64,000 bases of DNA, taken from positions 1-64,000 of the forward strand of contig CAJYUW010000020.1 of the NCBI GenBank assembly GCA_913778205.1. Reading direction: 5' to 3'. This DNA comes from an uncultured Curtobacterium sp. (GTDB taxonomy: Bacteria > Actinomycetota > Actinomycetes > Actinomycetales > Microbacteriaceae). Every line of letters begins with the position of its first letter. Positions within the stretch are counted from its first letter, which is position 1. Position numbers and translations under genes: made by a program. Under the pieces are notes generated by a model. The model saw only the letters and a program-made list of their open reading frames with translations, was not told the origin of the DNA and ran no database searches. Positions 33,144-41,940 of this stretch are shown here, piece by piece.

Positions 33144-33542
33144 TCAGTTCGGCTGTGCTGCCATCGGGACGACCACCGCAGCAAGTACGAACAGCACGAC
33201 GATGGTGAGGATCGCTGCGACTCCAGTGATCCACGCGCGACGACGGGCACGTCGGCGGCGCTCAGCAACCGACGCCCAGAGCACGATGTTGACGACAGCC
33301 GCGGTCGGGAAGCCGATGGAGGCGATCAATCCGACGGTGTCAACGCACCCTGCGTCCCCGCAAGCGTCGAAGGCGGACATCGACAGCTGGACGCCGAACC
33401 AGCCGACGGCGAACAACGGCAGGCTGAGACCGAACAGCGTCAGCGTGACTGCGAGGTCTTTCCAGCCCGGAGGAGCCCGGGTCGCGAGTCGCCGGCGGTC
33501 AGGAGGTCCGAGCGGGCAGAGGTCGTCACCGTGCTGCCTCAT
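33144..33542 (-). CDS. small multi-pass membrane protein, unknown
   Basis: A 132-residue protein from ATG 33542. Three TM segments: about 30-55 (AVTLTLFGLSLPLFAVGWFG), 70-92 (VGLIASIGFPTAAVVNIVLW) and 107-128. Two cysteines (ACGDAGC) lie in the loop between the first two, possibly a disulfide outside the membrane. A basic RRRRARRRA stretch precedes the last helix. No family recognised. Lower GC than neighbours. Confidence 0.6.
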   Translation of the reverse strand: MRQHGDDLCPLGPPDRRRLATRAPPGWKDLAVTLTLFGLSLPLFAVGWFGVQLSMSAFDACGDAGCVDTVGLIASIGFPTAAVVNIVLWASVAERRRRARRRAWITGVAAILTIVVLFVLAAVVVPMAAQPN

Positions 33543-33703
33543 GGCGACAGTGTGCCGGATGTGGTTCACGGAGGATCGCTTCGACTCGACCCGGCAGCCG
33601 GTCACCGCCTGAACACCGGCTGCCCAGCGGCTTCCCGGATGAGGCCGACGTTCCGCGGGACCGCCGACGAGCACGCGGACCGCGGACGTGGTCGGATGGC
33701 TGC

Positions 33704-34240
33704 GTGCAGACAGTGATCGTGACGGGCATGCCGGGTGCCGGCAAGTCCACTGTGACTCGACTTCTCGCAGCGCGGATGCCGCGCGCCGCGCGCATCGCTG
33801 CTGACGACGTGAACGCGATGATCATCGCTGGTGCGGTCTGGCCACTCGGTCACCCCGCGGAGGAAGCCGCCCGTCAGGTCGAACTCAGTTACCGGAATCT
33901 GGCTGCGCTGGCCGACAACTTCACCGCCGCGGGCTTCGCCACCGTCATCGACTGCGTCATCCCGGACGGTGCGCACCTCGATCGGCTCCTCGGGCATCTC
34001 TCGTCAGCTTCGCCGTCCCTGGTCGTTCTGGCTCCGGGCACCGAGGCGTGCACGGAGCGCAACGCACGGAGAGAGGCAAGCGAGCGGTTCACCTTCGACG
34101 GGTACGACGCACTCGACGAGGCGATGCGTCGCGGCTTCGGAGACCGCGGATGGTGGCTCGACACGAGCAGTCTCAGCGCAGGCAGGACGGCTGAACTCAT
34201 CGCCGCTGGACTCGACCTCGACACTGCTGTGCCTCACTGA
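33704..34240 (+). CDS. P-loop kinase-like ATPase (AAA_33 type)
   Basis: A 178-residue protein. GMPGAGKST (residues 8-16) is a Walker A loop; ADDVNAMI follows as the usual second acidic strand of small P-loop kinases, and VIDCVIPDG and LAPGTEACTERNARRE look like the Walker B-like strand and a lid with arginines. The fold resembles chloramphenicol phosphotransferase, zeta-toxin and shikimate-kinase-like enzymes; the substrate cannot be told. GTG 33704; it faces the small membrane protein across 161 nt. Confidence 0.75.
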   Translation: MQTVIVTGMPGAGKSTVTRLLAARMPRAARIAADDVNAMIIAGAVWPLGHPAEEAARQVELSYRNLAALADNFTAAGFATVIDCVIPDGAHLDRLLGHLSSASPSLVVLAPGTEACTERNARREASERFTFDGYDALDEAMRRGFGDRGWWLDTSSLSAGRTAELIAAGLDLDTAVPH

Positions 34241-34305
34241 AGGATCGGCTCCCGAACGAACGTCGGGCTCATCCCGTGTCGCCGGAACGGAGTAGGAACG
34301 CCGTC

Positions 34306-34557
34306 ATGGACCATCCCGAGCTCGTCACCGTCGATGACCGTCGCATCATGATCGGCGTCCTCGCCAACCTCGCAGTCGCCTTTCTCGGCGCAGTCGACCA
34401 CCCCCGCGCGGCTGGCTCATCCATGCGACACATGACCGACAGGTTCCGCAACGACCTTGGACGTGATCTCGGGCACGCCCCGACTGACCAGGAGTGCTAC
34501 GAGGCCGTCGAAGCACAGATCGATCGCCTCCGACACTCCATCGGGGAGTACGACTGA
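34306..34557 (+). CDS. small hypothetical protein
   Basis: An 83-residue protein from ATG 34306 (MDHPELVTVDDRRIMIGVLA) with a GTAGGAA site upstream; a GTG ten codons earlier (34276) is possible. Mostly helical, with one moderately hydrophobic stretch, and ending DRLRHSIGEYD. No family recognised. Located in the lower-GC patch downstream of the P-loop kinase. Confidence 0.5.
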   Translation: MDHPELVTVDDRRIMIGVLANLAVAFLGAVDHPRAAGSSMRHMTDRFRNDLGRDLGHAPTDQECYEAVEAQIDRLRHSIGEYD

Positions 34558-35621
34558 GCGCGTCCGTTGGCCGATCGGCGAAGGGACGTCGCCGAAGCGC
34601 GAAGCCGCGAGAGTCAGTCGAGGCCGCTCCCCCTGTGGTCGGCGGAAGGACTCTCGCGTCGTGAGCGACGATCCGGACGACCCCACTCCGCAGACATGGA
34701 CAAAGCGTCAGCGGGTGCCGATGGCAATCGGCACCGGGTTTCTTGACGGTGCTGTGCTGCTGGCTGCTGCTCGCCGGCGAAGCGACCGTAAAGTGCATCG
34801 GTGGGATCGGGCTGGCGACGCTCGTCGTCTGGGTCCTCCGCCTGACTTCACAAGCGAAGGCGTGCGTTCAGGCAGCTGATCTCGAGGTCGGGCTCAGGTC
34901 GTGGGCGCCGCAGCCACTCGACGAGCGAGCTCCCCAGCGAAAGGCTGCCCGTCACGCACTCGTCCGGTGAAAGTCCTCCGAACTCCGCCGAGTTGCAGAA
35001 CCAAGCGGACCCGGTGAGGATCACCACCGCGCCTTCTCGGCCGCACCTCCACCGACACAAGGGCGACGGAGGACAGCGAGACCGCGGTCGACACGTGGCC
35101 ACGCAACACCATGGTGAACGAGCCGCACGGCGCTACCGCGCTCTGCCTCCGGCGGTCTTTCGTGCGGTCGGGCCCGGGACGGTTGCGGTTGGCATCGTCC
35201 TCGGCTGTTCCGCGGCGGGGTTGTGATCACGTCGGATCAAGGGCTATCCGGCCGGGCGATGCCGAGGCAGCCCGATGACCGGTCCTTCAGTGGGGACGGA
35301 TGCCGACCATCGGACAATCCGCTGTCCGCACTCCGAACTCCGAACTGTGCATTCTGCCGGCCAGGCCGGACGACGAGATGTGCTCGCGGCTTGCGGCGTC
35401 GCACTGCTCGCGGCGCCACCGGGACCCCGGACGAAGATCGGCGCCCCGGCGTGCGTCGTCGCGGCGATCGTGGTGCTGATCTGTTCCGGTCGAGCTGGTG
35501 GATCAGTGCGCGGACCGTTCTGAGTGGACGCGCCGCATCACCTGCTGGACCTCCCGCCGTTGAACAGGACGGCCGCCCCGAAGGCAGGAGGCCGTAGCCC
35601 GAGAGCTGCGAAGATCACGAC
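34558..35621. other. 1.06-kb stretch without a confident gene, possibly decayed
   Basis: No frame has convincing codon bias. Two fragments hint at former genes: a plus-strand frame from GTG 34661 (SDDPDDPTPQTWTKRQRVPM, then GTGF) that would continue as a membrane helix (LCCWLLLAGEATVKCIGG, LATLVVWVLRL) only after a frameshift near 34740; and a minus-strand frame around 34848-35102 containing AVVILTGSAWFCNSAEF. Neither was recognised. Confidence 0.45.
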
Positions 35622-35996
35622 GTGCCACTTCGATCCCTCGACCAGCTTGACGACGCGACGTTCGGTACGGCCGGAGCACGCGTGGTCGCAGGGCAGCTCA
35701 CCCTTCACGGGTGGGTCGTCGAGCGCCTCCTGAAGACTGGGACCGTCCGACTGCCCGTCGTGCTCACGGTGCCGAATGCGATCGACGTCGTCATCGACAG
35801 CGCCAGCGGGACGGGCGATCTCGTGCTCGAGTCGTTCGAGGTGACTGCAACCGCGGTCACGCTCCGGGGCGTCATCCCTTGCGAGGTCGTCGTCACCACC
35901 TCGGCGCGCAGCGAGGTGCGGCTCGATGTCGGCACGGAGCCCGGCGCAGTCCGTCGTTGGGGGCGATGGCAGCCACGGGACACACGAACGCGGTGA
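35622..35996 (+). CDS. small hypothetical beta-rich protein
   Basis: A 124-residue protein from GTG 35622. The sequence alternates short hydrophobic strands (ARVVAGQLTLHGWVVERLL, RLPVVLTVPNAIDVVIDSAS, DLVLESFEVTATAVTLRGVI), so it is probably a folded beta protein. No signal peptide. Ribosome site is weak. It converges on the apbE-like gene with a 53-nt gap. Function unknown. Confidence 0.55.
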   Translation: MPLRSLDQLDDATFGTAGARVVAGQLTLHGWVVERLLKTGTVRLPVVLTVPNAIDVVIDSASGTGDLVLESFEVTATAVTLRGVIPCEVVVTTSARSEVRLDVGTEPGAVRRWGRWQPRDTRTR

Positions 35997-36049
35997 CGCT
36001 CGAATTGCCTTCCGGCGGCGTCGAGCCGGAGCGCTACCTCGGGTCAGGC

Positions 36050-36811
36050 TCAGGGTTCGGCGGCGACCTCCGGCCGCAGCATGCTCTCTGCGCCGGGCGT
36101 TGCCCAGACCTGCCCGTCCGCGGCGAACGCGACGACGTCGACCGAACCGTCCGCGGTCAGTCGTCCGAGGTCCTCGGCGTCGCCCGCCACGACCGCCGTG
36201 GCGAGCACGTCAGCGGTCACGATGTCGTCCGCGATCACGGTGGCCTGCACGAAGGTCGGTGTCGCGCGGCGCCAGATGTGCTCGCCGCGCTCGGCGGTAC
36301 CCGAGGTCGCCACTGCGCGCCGGTCGCCGTCGAGCCGGACGATGCCGACGACGGTGTCGCGACGGGACGGGTCGACGATCCCGACGCTCCACGGCTCGGG
36401 CTCCGCCTCGGGTCCGTCGGACCGGTAGCGGCCGCGGGCGAGGACGTCGCCGCCCGCCGTGACGAGCCAGTCGGACCCCTCGTCGTCGAGCACCGCGCCG
36501 GCATCGCGGATCGCCAGGGCCTTCACGACGCCCGACAGGTCGACGACGCCGTCCGGCCGGTGCGGGGTGAACGCGCCGCCGGTCCGGTCACGCCACTCCA
36601 GGGCGAGGGCGTAGGTGTCGCGAACCTCGGCCGGGGTATCGGCCAGGCGGAGGGTTCCGGACGCCACCCGGCTGAGGACCGACGCCGGGTCGTAGAGGCT
36701 GTACCGGTGGTCGTAGCCGGCGAAGACCGCTCGGACCGCCGCGGCAGCCTCCAGGGACACGCCCCGGAGGCTGACCACGGTGCCCATGGTCTCGAAGGTC
36801 CGGACGCTCAC
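36050..36811 (-). CDS. apbE: ApbE-family FAD:protein FMN transferase
   Basis: A 253-residue enzyme that attaches FMN to a threonine/serine of exported flavoproteins, using FAD and Mg2+. Features seen: TFETMGTVVSLRGV at the start, DLSGVVKALAIRDA (the family's KG/KA flavin-binding helix), LVTAGGDVLARG, and a C-terminal metal/flavin region TVIADDIVTADVLATAVVAG (equivalent of the A-x-x-A-D-A/LATA motif). It is shorter than E. coli ApbE and lacks a lipoprotein signal, so it may act in the cytosol. GTG 36811 overlaps the FMN-binding protein stop, whose SGAT motif is the probable substrate. Confidence 0.88.
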   Translation of the reverse strand: MSVRTFETMGTVVSLRGVSLEAAAAVRAVFAGYDHRYSLYDPASVLSRVASGTLRLADTPAEVRDTYALALEWRDRTGGAFTPHRPDGVVDLSGVVKALAIRDAGAVLDDEGSDWLVTAGGDVLARGRYRSDGPEAEPEPWSVGIVDPSRRDTVVGIVRLDGDRRAVATSGTAERGEHIWRRATPTFVQATVIADDIVTADVLATAVVAGDAEDLGRLTADGSVDVVAFAADGQVWATPGAESMLRPEVAAEP

Positions 36812-37398
36812 AGGCCGGCCTGGTCGAGTGCGGACTGCAGCGAGGTGATGTACGCCTCGCTCGTGAAGGTCGCTCCGCTGACGGCCTGGATCTGCGCCGA
36901 CTGGGCTTGCAGGGCCTCCTGGCGGAGGATCGGGGCGGCCTGCTGGCTGATCATCACCGAGCGTCCGCCGTCGTTGGTCAGCTGCAGTGCGGTGACGTCG
37001 GTGAGCTTGCCGCCGGACACGGTGATCTGCACCTGGACCGGACCGTACTGGGTCTGGGCCGTCTGCCCCGCGTAGGTGCCGTCCTTCGCGGCCCCCGTGC
37101 TGCCCGTGCCGCTGCTGCCACTGCCCGTGCCGCTGCTGCCGCCGCTGCCCGAGCTGCCGTTCGTCCCCGAGCTGCTCCCGTCCCCCGTGCTGCTGCCGCC
37201 GTCCGAGCTGCCGCCGCCCGTGCCACCGCTGGCGCTGACGCCCGAGCCGGCACTGCCCGAACTGCCGCTGCTCGTGCCGCCGGACGTGCTCGCCTGGGGC
37301 TGTGACGCCGTCACGGCCGGCTGCCCGCCGAGCTGCCACCCGATCACCAGGACCGCTGCCGAGGAGACGATGCCCCCGGCGACCACCCGCGCGCGCAT
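36808..37398 (-). CDS. exported FMN-binding domain protein with Ser/Gly linker
   Basis: A 196-residue protein. It has an N-terminal signal/anchor (VVAGGIVSSAAVLVIGW), about 75 residues of almost pure S/G/T repeats, and an FMN-binding domain (about 105-196: DGTYAGQTAQTQYGPVQVQI, then TNDGGRSVMISQQAAPILRQ). AVSGATFTS near residue 175 is the flavinylation motif (SGAT), where ApbE would add FMN. Codon repeats make the linker DNA a probable slippage site. It overlaps both neighbours, so all three proteins are co-translated. Confidence 0.88.
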   Translation of the reverse strand: MRARVVAGGIVSSAAVLVIGWQLGGQPAVTASQPQASTSGGTSSGSSGSAGSGVSASGGTGGGSSDGGSSTGDGSSSGTNGSSGSGGSSGTGSGSSGTGSTGAAKDGTYAGQTAQTQYGPVQVQITVSGGKLTDVTALQLTNDGGRSVMISQQAAPILRQEALQAQSAQIQAVSGATFTSEAYITSLQSALDQAGL

Positions 37399-38882
37399 CA
37401 CTCGAACCGCTCTTGGTGGATCTGGTGCTCCGGGACCCCGGCGAGCCGGGCCTCCTCGACGACCAGGTCGGACCAGGCCTTCGGACCGCACACGTACAGG
37501 TCCGATTCGAGCAGTCGCGGGAACACGGACCGGAGTGTGACGCCGCGCCGGACGTCGTCCTCGGTCATCCAGCTCTGCCGGGAGTGCGCCCGCCGCCCGA
37601 CCATGGCGTAGAGCGCGCTGCCGGTGCGGTTCGCCAGGTCGGCGGTCTCGTTCCAGAGGTACTGCTGGTCGGCGTCGGTCCCGCGCAGCAGCACGGTGGC
37701 CTCGCCCGGGCGGAGGTCGGTGTCCTCGAGGAGCGCGCGGACCGGGGTGATCCCGATGCCCGACGCGACGAGCGCCAGGTACGGCGCGGTCCGGGCACGG
37801 CTGGTGAACAGGCCGTACGGACCCTCGAGCGACACGGCGGCACCCGGGCGGATGCGGCCGAGCCGGGCCGAGCCGGCGCCGAGGTCGCGGACGGTGATCC
37901 GGGCGTGACCGGTGCCGGGGACCGCCGAGAACGACACCGGGTGCGCATGCCACCAGGTCCGTGCCGTCCAGAAGCGCCACACGCCGTACTGGCCGCCCTG
38001 CACGCCGAGGCGGTCGAGTGCGCGCCCGGCGAGGTGGATCGACACGACGCCGGGGGCGATCGGCTCGACGGCGGTCACGCGGATGCGGTGCCGGAGCGTC
38101 ACCACGAGCGGCAGGACGAACCGGTACAGGACGATGAGGCCGAGCGCCAGGGCGTAGAGCGCGATCCAGTAGACCCGCTGCCAGGACCCGTTCGACAGCA
38201 CACCGCCGACGCTGAGCATGTGCGGCAGCGCGACGAGCACCGCGGCGTAGCTGAGCAGGTGGATGACGTGCCAGGCCTCGTACGGCAGCCGGCGACGGAC
38301 CGCGACGAGCGACGAGACCACCACGGCGACGAACAGGCCGAGCGCGAGGTATGCGAGCGGCATGTCCGGGGTGGAGAAGAGCGCGATGGTCTCGGCGACG
38401 GGGCTCGTCGCCGACTCGGCGGAGTAGCCGAGCGTGAGCAGGGCCCCGTGCGCGAGCAAGAGGTACAGCACGGGCTTGCCGAGCGACCGGTGCACCGCGA
38501 TCGCGTTGTCCTGACCGAACACCCGGTCGATGAGCGGCACGCGCGCAGCGAGCACGAGCATCACGAGGGTGAGGTCGGTGCCGATGAGCCCGGCGATGAT
38601 GCCGGCGTCGGTGATGACGCTGCCGACCCCGGTGATGGTCCGGGACGCCGGCGTGACCAGCCACAGGACGACGGCGAACGCGGCCGAGGTCCAGGCGAGC
38701 ACGCCGAGCAGGTCGGCCATCGCGGCCCGGGCCGAGCGGGCGCGGCGGCGACGCCGGGCGGCGGCGGCGAGCGGCTCGGACGGGGCGGGTCGGAGCGCGG
38801 GTCGGAGCGCGGGTCGGCCCGCCGCGGAGCGAGCCGCGGGGCGGGTCGGGGGGTGGGTGGCGGGGCCGGCGGTGTCGATCAT
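37398..38882 (-). CDS. ferric-reductase-like membrane protein with FAD/NAD(P) domain
   Basis: A 494-residue protein. After a Pro/Arg-rich cytosolic tail (to ~55), six TM helices (about 65-270) carry histidines suited to heme (AVHRSLGKP, LLAHGALL, AWHVIHLLSY, ALPHML). The C-terminal half is a ferredoxin-reductase module: FAD-binding region around HAHPVSFSAVPG and NAD(P)-binding LVASGIGITPVRALL, ending DLYVCGPKAWSD. It should move electrons from NAD(P)H across the membrane, here probably to the flavinylated partner. ATG 38882 has a GGAGAGGA site; a start 12 codons upstream is less likely. Confidence 0.9.
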   Translation of the reverse strand: MIDTAGPATHPPTRPAARSAAGRPALRPALRPAPSEPLAAAARRRRRARSARAAMADLLGVLAWTSAAFAVVLWLVTPASRTITGVGSVITDAGIIAGLIGTDLTLVMLVLAARVPLIDRVFGQDNAIAVHRSLGKPVLYLLLAHGALLTLGYSAESATSPVAETIALFSTPDMPLAYLALGLFVAVVVSSLVAVRRRLPYEAWHVIHLLSYAAVLVALPHMLSVGGVLSNGSWQRVYWIALYALALGLIVLYRFVLPLVVTLRHRIRVTAVEPIAPGVVSIHLAGRALDRLGVQGGQYGVWRFWTARTWWHAHPVSFSAVPGTGHARITVRDLGAGSARLGRIRPGAAVSLEGPYGLFTSRARTAPYLALVASGIGITPVRALLEDTDLRPGEATVLLRGTDADQQYLWNETADLANRTGSALYAMVGRRAHSRQSWMTEDDVRRGVTLRSVFPRLLESDLYVCGPKAWSDLVVEEARLAGVPEHQIHQERFE

Positions 38883-38971
38883 CGTCGTGTTCCTCTCCAG
38901 CAGCTGATCGGGTGGCACCCAGCATCTGCATCGGAACCATGAGTGAACCCGGAACGGGCCAGGTGCTTCGT

Positions 38972-38983
38972 TCGAGATCTCGA
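38972..38983. promoter_or_regulatory. 12-bp palindrome upstream of the flavin operon
   Basis: TCGAGATCTCGA lies between the histidine kinase stop and the ferric-reductase-like ATG, 89 nt upstream of the latter. The spacer must hold the promoter if the flavin operon is expressed apart from the two-component genes. Regulatory use is a guess. Confidence 0.25.
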
Positions 38984-38995
38984 GTGATGGCCCGG

Positions 38996-40354
38996 TCAGC
39001 GTCGCGGCAGCCGAACGGTCGCCACTGCGCCCCCGTCGACGCCGTTCACGAGCGTCGCCGATCCGCCCGCCCGTTCCGCGGTGCCCCGGACCAGGGCGAG
39101 CCCGAGCCCGCTCCCGCCGAGCGTCGTGCGGGACTCGTCCGCCCGGGTGAACCGGTCGAACGCCTGCGGCAGGAACGCCTCGGGCACGCCGGGACCGTCG
39201 TCGACCACCGACAGCTCGAGCGTGCCGTCTCCGTCCTGTCGGAGGGCGGCCCGGACGACCCCGCCGGCGCTGCCCGCGGCGATCGCGTTCGCCACCAGGT
39301 TGTCGACCACACGCGCGAACGCCGCCGGTCCGACGCCGTAGCGGGCGTCGGGGGCGTCCACGTCGACCGTGAAGTCGATGTCACGAGGCCCCAGCGAGTC
39401 GATCGCCCGCGCTCGGTCGATGGACGCCATCAGCTCGGACACGAGGTCGGACGCGGGGGTCGAGGGCGTCGGCCCGTCCTCGTCGAGGCGGCTCAGCTCG
39501 AGCATCGTGTTCGCGAGCGCGACCAGTCGCGCGGCGTCGGACTCGGCTGCGCTCAGTTCGCGTTCGAGGGCGGTCGCGTCGCCGGAGGACCGGTGCGCGA
39601 GCTCCAGGCGTGCGGTGAGCGCGGCGAGCGGCGTGCGGAGCTCGTGGCTCGCGTCCGAGACCATGCGGCGCTCTCGCTCGGCGTTCTCGCGCTGCCGGTC
39701 GAGGAACGCGTTCAACGTCCGGGCGAGGCCGGCGAGCTCGTCGGCGGTCCGGCCGACCGGCAGGTGGCCGTCGGACGAACCGGCGCTGATGGCCTCGGCC
39801 GTCCGGCGCATCCGTCCGACGGGTCGGAGCGCCAGGGTGGAGAGCAGCCAGGCGGTCCCGCCGAACGCGACGAGGGCGAGGAGGGTGCCGACGACGAGCG
39901 ACCGGTCGACCCGTTCGAGCGTCTCGTGCCCCGCCCGCCCGTCCTGCGCCGCCCACACGACGTACGAGCCCTCGTCGTTCTCGACCGGGATCCCGACGAC
40001 GGTGTTCCGGTGGCCGTGGACGTCGAGCCGGAGGGTCGTCTCGTGCTCCACGGTCCGGGGCAGTGCGTCGCGCAGGCCGTCGGGCAGCCGGTCGAGCACC
40101 CAGTCCCCGGACGACGACCGGATGCCGATGAGCAGTCCCTCGGTCGGCCGGTCCGGCGTCTCACCCGGGTTCGCCCGGAGGTCCATGACGAAGGGCGTCG
40201 CGTCGCTCATCGCCAGGGAGCGGTCGGTCTCGAGCGATGCGCGGTCGATCTGCACGTGCAGGGCGACGGCGCTCGCGACGAGCACGACCGCGCCGACGAG
40301 CACGCTGCCGAGCGTGATCCGCGCCCGGATGGACAGGCGCCGCAGCAGCCTCAC
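38996..40354 (-). CDS. sensor histidine kinase (HisKA/HATPase_c)
   Basis: A 452-residue membrane kinase. TM1 (about 12-32), an extracytoplasmic sensor region (about 33-150), TM2 (about 152-172), HAMP (about 173-228), HisKA with His237 in SDASHELRTPLAAL, and a HATPase domain with N box (DNLVANAI), G1 (DDGPGV) and G2 (GGSGLGLALV). GTG 40354 overlaps the response regulator stop. It lies just upstream of, and on the same strand as, the flavin electron-transfer operon, its most likely target by position. Confidence 0.93.
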   Translation of the reverse strand: MRLLRRLSIRARITLGSVLVGAVVLVASAVALHVQIDRASLETDRSLAMSDATPFVMDLRANPGETPDRPTEGLLIGIRSSSGDWVLDRLPDGLRDALPRTVEHETTLRLDVHGHRNTVVGIPVENDEGSYVVWAAQDGRAGHETLERVDRSLVVGTLLALVAFGGTAWLLSTLALRPVGRMRRTAEAISAGSSDGHLPVGRTADELAGLARTLNAFLDRQRENAERERRMVSDASHELRTPLAALTARLELAHRSSGDATALERELSAAESDAARLVALANTMLELSRLDEDGPTPSTPASDLVSELMASIDRARAIDSLGPRDIDFTVDVDAPDARYGVGPAAFARVVDNLVANAIAAGSAGGVVRAALRQDGDGTLELSVVDDGPGVPEAFLPQAFDRFTRADESRTTLGGSGLGLALVRGTAERAGGSATLVNGVDGGAVATVRLPRR

Positions 40355-41031
40355 GGGGCCACGACGTCGAGCGCGTACCCGACGCCCCGCACGGTCCGGA
40401 TCGCCACGTCGGCGTCCGCGGCCTGCAGCTTCTTCCGCACGTAGCTGACGTACTGGTCGACGATCGTCGGGTCGAAGTGCTCCGCGCTCCCCCACACCTC
40501 GTCGAGGACCTCGCTGCGCGACCGGGTCTGGCCGACGCCCTGCACGAGGAAGCGGAGCAGCGAGAACTCCTTCACGCTCAGCGGCAGGTCGCGACCACGG
40601 ACCGTCGCACGCACGGCCACGGTGTCGAGCCGGACCGCCCCCGCCTCGACCACGGTCGGGGTGCCGGCGGCTCGGCGGCGGAGGTGCGCACGGATGCGGG
40701 CGTTGAGCTCCGCGATCGCGAACGGCTTGGTGAGGTAGTCGTCCGCTCCGGAGTCGAGGCCGAACACCCGGTCGTCGACGGCGTCCCGGGCGGTGACGAG
40801 CACGACCGGGAAGTCCTGGCCCATCTCGCGTAGGCGCCGGCACACCTCGAACCCGGTCATCTCGGGCAGCATCACGTCGATCGCGGCCGCGTCGAACGCG
40901 CCGGACCGCGCGGCGACGAGCGCGGCGACACCGTCGGTGACGAGCGTGACCGCGTGACCCTCGTCACGCAGCCCCCGCTCGACGAGCGCACCCATCTCCG
41001 GGTCGTCCTCGACCACCAGGATCTCCGCCAT
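40351..41031 (-). CDS. OmpR-family response regulator
   Basis: A 226-residue two-domain regulator. The receiver (1-120) has the acidic pair E8-D9/D10, phospho-acceptor D52 in IDVMLPEMTG and the KPF lysine near residue 102; the C-terminal winged helix (about 130-222) contains LSVKEFSLLRFLV and DQYVSYVRKKL. It forms a co-translated pair with the kinase. ATG 41031. Confidence 0.94.
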   Translation of the reverse strand: MAEILVVEDDPEMGALVERGLRDEGHAVTLVTDGVAALVAARSGAFDAAAIDVMLPEMTGFEVCRRLREMGQDFPVVLVTARDAVDDRVFGLDSGADDYLTKPFAIAELNARIRAHLRRRAAGTPTVVEAGAVRLDTVAVRATVRGRDLPLSVKEFSLLRFLVQGVGQTRSRSEVLDEVWGSAEHFDPTIVDQYVSYVRKKLQAADADVAIRTVRGVGYALDVVAP

Positions 41032-41097
41032 GCACCGTCCCTTCTACGGCCATCGTGCCGCATGCGACGACGGTCGCGCTGGACGCGTGGTGCGGAC

Positions 41098-41158
41098 GCG
41101 ACCGCCTGGAGGCCCGGTGCCGGCCCGTCGGACGGGCACTGGGCCTCCAGGCGGTCGC
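41098..41158. repeat. long hairpin with 18-bp perfect arms
   Basis: GCGACCGCCTGGAGGCCC (41098-41115) pairs exactly with GGGCCTCCAGGCGGTCGC (41141-41158). The 25-nt loop contains further complementarity (GGCCCGTC/GACGGGC). It lies just downstream of the VIT gene stop on the minus strand and upstream of the response regulator, so it probably terminates the VIT transcript. It is not the GGACGGGAGGC family. Confidence 0.85.
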
Positions 41159-41172
41159 CGTCACGGCGCCGG

Positions 41173-41910
41173 TCAGGCGACCCCGGTGGTCCCGAGGAGC
41201 GAGCCGATGGCGAAGGTGGCGGCCAGCGCGATCGCGCCGCCGACGACGACGCGCACCGTGGCGCGCGGGACGGAGCCGCCACCGATCTTCGCGCTCGTCG
41301 CCCCGGTCAGGGCGAGCGCGATGAGCACGACGACGAACGTGACGGGGATGCGGGCGCCGTCCGGCGGCAGGAGGATCGCCAGGAGCGGCAGGAGCGCGCC
41401 GACCGAGAACGACGCCGCGGAGGCGAAGGCCGCGTGCCACGGGCTGACGACCTCGTCCTCGTCGATCCCGAGCTCGGTGGACAGGTGCGCCGCGAGGGCG
41501 TCCCGGTCGGTGAGCTCGCTGGCGACCTGCTCGGCCGTGGACCGCTGCAGGCCGCGCGCCTCCCAGAGCCGGGTCAGTTCCTCGAGCTCGGTCTCCGGGT
41601 CCTCGGCGAGCTCCCTGCGCTCCTTCTCGATGAGCGCCTTCTGGCTGTCGCTCTGGCTGCTCACCGAGACGTACTCGCCGAGCGCCATCGACACCGCGCC
41701 ACCGACGAGCGCCGCGACACCGGCGGTCGCGATCGCGGGCACGGACGTGGATGCGCCGGCGACGCCGACCACGATCGACGCCGTCGAGACGATGCCGTCG
41801 TTGGCGCCGAGCACGGCGGCCCGCAACCAGTTGAGCTTGGACGACAGGCCGCCGCCGTGCGGCTCGCCGTCGTGGTGGTCGATGTCGGGTTCGGTGTCGC
41901 GGTCGGTCAC
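41173..41910 (-). CDS. VIT/CCC1-family iron/manganese transporter-like protein
   Basis: A 245-residue membrane protein with five TM segments. LRAAVLGANDGIVSTASIVV is the first-helix family signature, GGAVSMALGEYVSVSSQSDS follows in the second, then a cytosolic Glu-rich three-helix region (about 95-155) that binds metal in the family, and three C-terminal TM helices. It probably moves Fe2+/Mn2+ out of the cytosol. GTG 41910; divergent from the DUF2231-katG pair. Confidence 0.9.
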   Translation of the reverse strand: MTDRDTEPDIDHHDGEPHGGGLSSKLNWLRAAVLGANDGIVSTASIVVGVAGASTSVPAIATAGVAALVGGAVSMALGEYVSVSSQSDSQKALIEKERRELAEDPETELEELTRLWEARGLQRSTAEQVASELTDRDALAAHLSTELGIDEDEVVSPWHAAFASAASFSVGALLPLLAILLPPDGARIPVTFVVVLIALALTGATSAKIGGGSVPRATVRVVVGGAIALAATFAIGSLLGTTGVA

Positions 41911-41940
41911 ACGGGCCAGACAACCACGCGGTCGGCGGCC

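Noticed and set aside
34848-35102. Minus-strand frame with product containing AVVILTGSAWFCNSAEF
   Set aside because: Plausible-looking middle but Arg-rich start, no ribosome site and no recognised family; kept only as a note on the gene-poor stretch.
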